A DNA stretch of 27,264 bases, taken from an uncultured Oscillospiraceae bacterium (GTDB lineage: Bacteria > Bacillota > Clostridia > Oscillospirales > Oscillospiraceae). This document shows, in pieces, positions 21,868-27,264 of the stretch. Location of the stretch: assembly GCA_934636305.1 (NCBI GenBank), contig CAKUAM010000021.1:1-27264 (forward strand). Direction: 5' to 3'. The notes below the pieces were generated by a model. It was not told the DNA's origin and ran no database searches. It worked only from the letters and a program-made list of their open reading frames with translations. Made by a program: the position numbers and the translations under genes. The number at the start of each line of letters is the position of its first letter. Position 1 is the stretch's first letter.

Positions 21868-22700
21868 AGAAACGATTCTGGACGGCCCGGCTCAAAACAA
21901 TCCTGATCGCTGCGCTCATCGTGGCGATCTGCGCGGCGGTTACGCTGGCGATTGCCGGCGGCACGAGCTTTCTGGAAAATGCCGTGGGGACGATTCTGAC
22001 TCCGTTCCGCGCAGGCGTCGCCGCCATTGACCGGCTGGCCGAGCGCTATTATAATTATATCTTCCGCTATGAATCGCTGGAGGCGGAAAATGCAGAGCTG
22101 GAACGGCGCGTGCTGGCCATGGAGGAGGATGTACGCAACGCAGAGGAGCTGCAGCGGGAAAACGAGCGGTACAAATCGCTGCTGAAGCTCTCTGAGGAGC
22201 ATGAGGACTATGAATATCTCTCCTCCTATATCATCTCCTGGGATTCCTCCGACTATAAAAGCGCGTTTACCATCGCCAAGGGCACGGCGGCAGGCCTGGA
22301 GGAGGGCATGTGCGCCGTGACGGAGAATGGGCAGGTCGTCGGGCTTGTAACAAAGGTCGGTGTCAACTGGGCCACCATCACGACAATCATGGATTCCTCA
22401 CTGGAAATCTCGGCCTCCATTGCCTCGTCGGGCTATACCGGCGTTGTGCAGGGGACGTATCTGGAGGATGGCAGCGAAATTCTGCGCATGAACTATCTGC
22501 TGACGGACGCGATTGTCAAAAATAACGATCAGGTCGTCACCACCGGCTCGACGCTCTATCCGCGCGGGCTGCTGCTGGGCTATATCACAAATGCCAGCCT
22601 TGATGAGACGGGGGTGGCAAAATACGCCACGCTGGAGCCCTCGTGTGACTTCGGCAAGCTCGAGCAGATTTTTATTATCACAAACTATAACGTACAATAA
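21864..22700 (+). CDS. mreC: Rod shape-determining protein MreC
   Basis: MreC is a bitopic membrane scaffold of the elongasome that contacts PBP2. I choose the GTG at 21864 overlapping the maf stop: it gives MKKRFW, a basic cytoplasmic tip, then one membrane helix (about 11-31, TILIAALIVAICAAVTLAIAG). A coiled coil (70-109) and two beta-barrel domains follow, with VGLVTKVGVNWATITTIMD and YPRGLLLGYI as typical MreC stretches. The length is 278 residues, normal. An ATG 69 bases upstream lies inside maf and would bury the signal, so it is rejected. G-rich sequence (GGAGGGGG) upstream serves as ribosome binding site. mreD follows after 30 bases. Confidence 0.95.
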   Translation: MKKRFWTARLKTILIAALIVAICAAVTLAIAGGTSFLENAVGTILTPFRAGVAAIDRLAERYYNYIFRYESLEAENAELERRVLAMEEDVRNAEELQRENERYKSLLKLSEEHEDYEYLSSYIISWDSSDYKSAFTIAKGTAAGLEEGMCAVTENGQVVGLVTKVGVNWATITTIMDSSLEISASIASSGYTGVVQGTYLEDGSEILRMNYLLTDAIVKNNDQVVTTGSTLYPRGLLLGYITNASLDETGVAKYATLEPSCDFGKLEQIFIITNYNVQ

Positions 22701-22730
22701 CCCAACTGCCCCGGAAAGGAGGGACGCCAG

Positions 22731-23231
22731 ATGCACAGCTCCTATAAAAATGCGCTCATGTGGACGCTCTATGGCGTCCTGTTTGTGCTGCTGGCCGTCG
22801 TGCAGACGGTTATTTTCGGGCGGGCACAGTTTTTCGGGGTTAAGCTGGCGCTGATCCCGGTGGGTGTGGCGTGCGTGGCGATGCACTGCGGGGCAGAATC
22901 CGGAGCGCTCTATGGTCTGTGCTGCGGTACCGTCTGGTGCTTCACGGGTGCCAGCGGCGGCGCGCTGCATATCGTGCTTCTGACGCTTTGCGGTGCGGTC
23001 GTCGGATATCTGTGTGACCGCTATCTTGTCCGGCAGCTTGTCTCTGCCCTTCTGATGAGTCTGCTGGCACTGGCAGTCTGTCAGAGTGTTTTATTTTTGT
23101 TCCAATGCTATCTCGGTACGGTCTATCTCGGCACAATCTATACGCTGCCCATCCAGATCGGCCTGAGCCTGCTGCCGTGTCCACCGGTGTATGTTGCCGC
23201 GTGGGCCATCCGAAAGGTAGGTGCCAAGTAA
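22731..23231 (+). CDS. mreD: Rod shape-determining protein MreD
   Basis: A 166-residue polytopic membrane protein with five to six hydrophobic helices (for example LYGVLFVLLAVVQTVIFG and LVSALLMSLLALAVCQSVLF), the MreD pattern. It works with MreC and RodA/PBP2 in lateral wall synthesis. AGGAGG lies about 8 bases before the ATG. PBP2 begins at the base after its stop. Sequence is poorly conserved in this family, so position between mreC and PBP2 carries much of the assignment. Confidence 0.9.
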   Translation: MHSSYKNALMWTLYGVLFVLLAVVQTVIFGRAQFFGVKLALIPVGVACVAMHCGAESGALYGLCCGTVWCFTGASGGALHIVLLTLCGAVVGYLCDRYLVRQLVSALLMSLLALAVCQSVLFLFQCYLGTVYLGTIYTLPIQIGLSLLPCPPVYVAAWAIRKVGAK

Positions 23232-25343
23232 ATGCAGCGAATTTCCCGGTTCCGTATGATCGTTTTTATCATCATTATCCTGATGATGATCGGCGTTTTC
23301 ACGCTTCAGCTGTATAAGACGCAGGCTGCCGTCAGCGAGGAATCGCTGGTCGCGGCGGATGCGGACTCCATGACATATCAATCCACTGTGGAGGCTGCGC
23401 GCGGCAATCTGCTTGACCGCAACGGCAATATCCTTGTATCCAACCGCGCAAGCTATAATCTTGTGATTGTCAATTTCGTCCTGTTCAATACAGAGGATCC
23501 CAACGGGAACCTTCTGAAGGTTTTGAATCTGTGTGATGAGCTGGGAATCCAGTATGAATCCCACTTCCCCGTCACGGCAGAGCGGCCCTATGAATATACC
23601 GACAGCAGCGACAGTGCCTGGCAGGGCTATTTCCGTAAATTCCTTGCCGCGCGCAACTACGACCTGGATATCTCCGCGCCGACGCTGATGAAAAAGCTGC
23701 GCGAGGAATATAAGCTGCCGGCGGACTGGCCGCAGCAGGATGTCTACCGGATCATTTCCATCCGCTATGAGCTGGAGCTGCGCTCCATTGAGGGCGTGGG
23801 CCTTGAAAACTATACGCTGGCTGAGGATGTAGATGCAGAATCGCTGGCGGCTGTGATGGAGCTGGCCGTTCCGGGCGTCGTGGTGGAAAACGGCACGGTG
23901 CGGGAATACAATACGCCCTATGCCGCGCATATCCTCGGCTATATCGGCGCAATGTCAGCGGAGGAATATGCGGATTATAAGCAGCAGGGCTATGCCATGA
24001 ACGCACTCGTCGGCAAATCCGGCGTGGAAAAAGCGTTTGAGCAGTATCTGCATGGTTCGAGCGGCATCAAGCGCACGACGGTTTCGTCGACGGGCGAAAT
24101 TCTCAACCGCTATTATGTGACAGAGCCGGTGCCGGGCAACAATGTGGAGCTGACCATTGATATTGCGCTACAGGCAGTCGCGGAGCAGTCGTTGGAAAAG
24201 GTCATCCTGGATCTGCGGGAAAACGGCGTCGGCAGCAAGAAGGAGGGCAAGGACGCCAAGGGCGGCGCCGTTGTTGTACAGGCGGTCAAAACCGGTGAGA
24301 TTCTCGCCATGGCGAGCTACCCGACCTATGACCTGTCGACACTCAGTGAGAATGCGGCTGCACTCAATGAGGACGAATCCGCCCCGATGTTCAACCGCGC
24401 ACTGGCGGCTTATCCGCCCGGGTCCGTCTATAAAATGGTGACAGCCATCGCCGCGGTGGATCTTGGCGGGTTTGATCCCGGTTATATCATCGAGGATAAG
24501 GGCCTTTACACATTCTATGACTCCTTCCAGCCCAAATGCCATATCTGGTCGCTGGCCAATCCGCGTACGCATGGCAAGATCAATCTGATGGAGGCCATTG
24601 CCTACTCCTGCAACTATTATTTCTATGAGGTTGGCCGCCGCACCTACGACGCCTATCACGCGGAGACCGGCGGCAACCCCTTTGACGAAATTGCCAAGGC
24701 GCTGGGGCTTGGTGAGGAGACGGGAATTGAATTGCCGGAGGCGATCGGCGCGCGTGCCAACGCGGAGGAAAAGGCGGACCAGTATGCAGGCGACGACGCC
24801 GGCTGGTACGGCGCGGACGTGCTGCAGGCCGTTATCGGCCAGAGCCTGAACCGCTTTACGCCGCTGCAGCTGGCATGCTATACCTCGACGCTTGCAAACA
24901 AGGGAACGCGCTATGAGGCAACGCTTTTGTCGCGCGTTGTCTCGTGGGATTATCAGGATCTGATTGAGGAGCACAAGCCCACCGTGGCAAGCACGCTGGA
25001 AATCTCGGACAAGGCGATGGCTGCTGTGGATCAGGGCATGCGCCTGACGGCAACACTCGGCACGGCAGAGCAGTATCTGGCGAACTACCCGGTTACCGTT
25101 GCCTGTAAGACCGGCACGGCGCAGTGGCAGGGCACCACCTCGACCGGTGCGTTCTCCGGCTCGGATAACGCTTCGTTTGTGCTCTATGCGCCGGCAGATG
25201 CCCCGGAGATTGCCATCGCGGTCTATGTCGAGCGCGGCTCACAGGGCGGCAATCTGGCAAATGTCTGTATTCCGATCCTGGACGCATATTTCTCGACCTC
25301 TGCCAAGTATGAAACCATTACGACTGAAAATATCGCTTATTGA
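23232..25343 (+). CDS. mrdA: Class B penicillin-binding protein PBP2 (elongasome transpeptidase)
   Basis: The DD-transpeptidase that cross-links peptidoglycan during elongation. Of 703 residues, about 8-28 are a signal-anchor ([20 protein letters not shown]). The N-terminal dimerisation/pedestal domain contains [20 protein letters not shown]. The transpeptidase domain carries all three active-site motifs: SxxK as S398-VY-K401 (YPPGSVYK), SxN as S459-C-N461, and KTG at 626-628 ([10 protein letters not shown]). The catalytic serine and lysine are intact. It starts directly after the mreD stop (TAAATG). No mreB lies in the cluster. lepA follows after 11 bases. Confidence 0.95.
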   Translation: MQRISRFRMIVFIIIILMMIGVFTLQLYKTQAAVSEESLVAADADSMTYQSTVEAARGNLLDRNGNILVSNRASYNLVIVNFVLFNTEDPNGNLLKVLNLCDELGIQYESHFPVTAERPYEYTDSSDSAWQGYFRKFLAARNYDLDISAPTLMKKLREEYKLPADWPQQDVYRIISIRYELELRSIEGVGLENYTLAEDVDAESLAAVMELAVPGVVVENGTVREYNTPYAAHILGYIGAMSAEEYADYKQQGYAMNALVGKSGVEKAFEQYLHGSSGIKRTTVSSTGEILNRYYVTEPVPGNNVELTIDIALQAVAEQSLEKVILDLRENGVGSKKEGKDAKGGAVVVQAVKTGEILAMASYPTYDLSTLSENAAALNEDESAPMFNRALAAYPPGSVYKMVTAIAAVDLGGFDPGYIIEDKGLYTFYDSFQPKCHIWSLANPRTHGKINLMEAIAYSCNYYFYEVGRRTYDAYHAETGGNPFDEIAKALGLGEETGIELPEAIGARANAEEKADQYAGDDAGWYGADVLQAVIGQSLNRFTPLQLACYTSTLANKGTRYEATLLSRVVSWDYQDLIEEHKPTVASTLEISDKAMAAVDQGMRLTATLGTAEQYLANYPVTVACKTGTAQWQGTTSTGAFSGSDNASFVLYAPADAPEIAIAVYVERGSQGGNLANVCIPILDAYFSTSAKYETITTENIAY

Positions 25344-25354
25344 GAGGACACACC

Positions 25355-27166
25355 ATGACTGACCTTTCGCATATCCGGAATTTCTCTATCATTGCACATA
25401 TTGACCATGGCAAATCCACGCTGGCCGACCGACTGCTTGAGCAGTGCCATTCACTGGAAAAGCGGGAAATGGAGGATCAGATTCTGGACTCCATGGATCT
25501 GGAGCGTGAACGCGGCATTACGATCAAGGCGCGTGCGGTCCGGCTCGACTACACGGCAGATAACGGCGAACGCTATGTGCTCAACCTGATCGATACCCCG
25601 GGCCATGTGGACTTCAACTACGAGGTCTCGCGCAGCCTGTCTGCATGTGAGGGGGCGGTGCTGGTCGTTGACGCGTCGCAGGGCATCGAGGCGCAGACGC
25701 TGGCCAACACGTATCTTGCCGTTGACAATGGGCTGGAGGTTCTGCCCGTTGTCAATAAGATTGACCTGCCTGCGGCAAGACCGGCAGAGGTCAAAAAGGA
25801 GATTGAGGACGTCATTGGCATTCCGGCCATGGACGCGCCGGAAATCTCGGCCAAGAACGGTATCAATATCCATGCGGTGCTGGAAATGATTATAAACGGC
25901 GTGCCTGCGCCGGCCGGTGACCGCAATGCACCCCTGCAGTGCCTGATCTTTGACAGCCAGTATGACTCCTATCGCGGCGCGATTGTCTATCTGCGCGTCA
26001 TGAACGGCACGGTGTACCCTGGGATGGATATCCGCATGATGGCCTCCGGCGCTGTGTATAAGGTTGTCGAGGTCGGCTATCTGCATCCGAAGGGGATGGT
26101 GCCGGCCGAGAGCCTGGGCGCGGGGGAGGTCGGATATCTGACTGCCTCGATCAAGACTGTTTCCGATACGCGCGTGGGCGATACGATTACGGGTGTAGAA
26201 AACCCGGCAGCTGAGGCGCTGCCCGGCTATAAGCAGGCGCAGCCGATGGTCTATTCCGGCGTGTATCCTGCAGATGGCTCCAAATATGGCGATCTGCGCG
26301 ACGCGCTGGAAAAGCTGAAGCTCAACGACGCTTCCATGAGCTTCACGCAGGAAAACTCCATTGCACTGGGCTTTGGGTTCCGCTGCGGCTTTCTGGGCCT
26401 TCTGCATATGGAGATTATTCTTGAGCGGCTTGAGCGCGAATATAATCTTGATCTCATCACCACGGCGCCGAACGTCGTCTATAAGATCACCAAAACCGAC
26501 GGTACGCAGCTCGATGTCTATACGCCGCTCAACTACCCAGATCCGGCGGAGATCGCCGAGGCGGAGGAGCCGTATGCCAAGGCAAATCTGATTACCCCGC
26601 CGGAGTATGTTGGTGCAATTATGGATCTGTGCCAGAACCGCCGCGGCGAGTTCAAGGATATGCAGTATCTGGACCCCACGCGCGTGGAGCTGCATTATTC
26701 CATGCCGCTGAATGAAATTATCTATGATTTCTTTGACGCGCTCAAGAGCCGCACGCGCGGCTATGGCTCCCTCGATTATGAGCTTGAGGGCTACCGCCCG
26801 TCGAAGCTCGTGAAGCTCGATATTCTGCTCAATGGAGAGGTCGTCGACGCGCTGAGCTTCATTCTGTTTGCGGATAACGCCTACGCGCGCGCACGAAAGA
26901 TCTGTGAAAAGCTCAAGGACAATATCCCGCGCCAGATGTTTGAAATCCCGGTGCAGGCGGCAGTCGGCGGCAAGATCATTGCCCGCGAGACAATCAAGGC
27001 GCTGCGCAAGGATGTGCTGGCCAAGTGCTACGGCGGCGATATCACGCGTAAGAAAAAGCTGCTGGAAAAGCAGAAGGAGGGCAAAAAACGTATGCGCACC
27101 TTCGGCACGGTTTCGGTGCCGTCGGAGGCGTTTATGGCGGTCCTCAAGCTCGACGACGAATCGTAG
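25355..27166 (+). CDS. lepA: Elongation factor 4 (LepA)
   Basis: A translational GTPase that back-translocates or remodels stalled ribosomes. The start is the ATG at 25355 with AGAGG 7 bases upstream; an ATG 15 bases earlier overlaps the PBP2 end and lacks a site. The 603 residues begin with G1 AHIDHGKST (14-22), then G2 [10 protein letters not shown]3 DTPGHVDF (80-87) and G4 NKID (134-137). Domains II and III and the EF4-specific C-terminal domain follow, ending [20 protein letters not shown]. It ends 11 bases before the hemW start, the classical lepA-hemW order. Confidence 0.97.
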   Translation: MTDLSHIRNFSIIAHIDHGKSTLADRLLEQCHSLEKREMEDQILDSMDLERERGITIKARAVRLDYTADNGERYVLNLIDTPGHVDFNYEVSRSLSACEGAVLVVDASQGIEAQTLANTYLAVDNGLEVLPVVNKIDLPAARPAEVKKEIEDVIGIPAMDAPEISAKNGINIHAVLEMIINGVPAPAGDRNAPLQCLIFDSQYDSYRGAIVYLRVMNGTVYPGMDIRMMASGAVYKVVEVGYLHPKGMVPAESLGAGEVGYLTASIKTVSDTRVGDTITGVENPAAEALPGYKQAQPMVYSGVYPADGSKYGDLRDALEKLKLNDASMSFTQENSIALGFGFRCGFLGLLHMEIILERLEREYNLDLITTAPNVVYKITKTDGTQLDVYTPLNYPDPAEIAEAEEPYAKANLITPPEYVGAIMDLCQNRRGEFKDMQYLDPTRVELHYSMPLNEIIYDFFDALKSRTRGYGSLDYELEGYRPSKLVKLDILLNGEVVDALSFILFADNAYARARKICEKLKDNIPRQMFEIPVQAAVGGKIIARETIKALRKDVLAKCYGGDITRKKKLLEKQKEGKKRMRTFGTVSVPSEAFMAVLKLDDES

Positions 27167-27177
27167 GAGGCAGACTG

Positions 27178-27264
27178 GTGGCACTCATTCAGATCGTTGA
27201 AAACAAGAAAAAAAGCCTCGGCATCTACGTGCACATCCCGTTCTGCCGCAGCAAATGTGAATAT
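27178..27264 (+). CDS. hemW: HemW (radical SAM, coproporphyrinogen III oxidase-like), 5' part only
   Basis: The window ends 29 codons into this gene. From a GTG at 27178-27180, with AGGAGG 7 bases upstream, the frame reads through KKKSLGIYVHIPFCRSKCEY. IPFC(RSK)CEY is the start of the radical SAM CxxxCxYC motif, whose third cysteine should be the next codons. LGIYVHIPFC at the extreme N-terminus after lepA is typical of HemW, a heme chaperone, rather than of HemN. The assignment rests on this short stretch plus gene order. Confidence 0.88.
   Translation, partial: MALIQIVENKKKSLGIYVHIPFCRSKCEY

Noticed and set aside
25451..27184. 577-codon open frame antisense to lepA
   Set aside because: Complete overlap with a certain, highly conserved gene; antisense artefact.
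1..27264. CRISPR arrays, rRNA genes, prophage structural genes
   Set aside because: No regularly spaced repeats, no rRNA signatures and no phage structural genes were seen; the only replication genes fit chromosomal primosome loaders.

Overview
The window looks like chromosomal DNA of a GC-rich, low-redundancy Clostridia member, most likely Oscillospirales/Oscillospiraceae-like. The basis is gene content and order: hrcA-grpE under a CIRCE operator, rpmH-rnpA-yidD-yidC-jag, a DnaD-domain/DnaC-like loader pair, maf-mreC-mreD-PBP2 and lepA-hemW, all with strong AGGAGG-type ribosome binding sites. The taxon is an inference; no rRNA or species marker is present.

Left part, 1-4660. On the minus strand lie the start of the heat-shock operon (hrcA, then grpE running off the window), a two-gene unit (zinc-ribbon/coiled-coil membrane protein, then an AEC-family transporter) and a UPF0303-type protein. 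Between them are repeat- and structure-rich intergenic stretches: a probable plus-strand structured RNA (about 1602-1865, possibly to 1985), a complete MITE-like element (3664-3829) and two identical 37-bp palindromic terminator-like repeats (about 3875 and 4074).

Centre left, 4667-8028. This is the classic rpmH-rnpA-yidD-yidC-jag operon (minus strand) for ribosomal protein L34, RNase P protein, membrane protein insertion and the KH/R3H RNA-binding protein, with a consensus promoter at 7999-8028. The usual neighbour of rpmH, dnaA/oriC, is absent. Upstream lie a frameshifted flavodoxin-type pseudogene, a gene remnant cut by a second, eroded MITE copy, and a strong bidirectional terminator.

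Accessory island, about 8800-13017. This AT-rich stretch differs clearly in composition from its flanks. It carries a translationally coupled pair, an AAA15/ABC-type ATPase and a small TOPRIM-like protein, in the style of OLD/PARIS anti-phage systems. Beside it is an IS3-family element with a single fused transposase gene. The island ends at a tRNA-Gly(CCC) gene.

Right part, 13018-27264. This is core chromosome: metG (minus) divergent from a plus-strand block of a DUF2156 protein, a GNAT acetyltransferase, a DnaD-domain protein and a DnaC/DnaI-like helicase loader. After a terminator comes a U32/RlhA-like protein followed by maf, mreC, mreD, PBP2, lepA and the start of hemW. This block combines primosome loading, rRNA modification, rod-shape wall synthesis and translation.

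The most promising candidates for something undescribed are the ATPase/TOPRIM pair and the plus-strand RNA next to hrcA.
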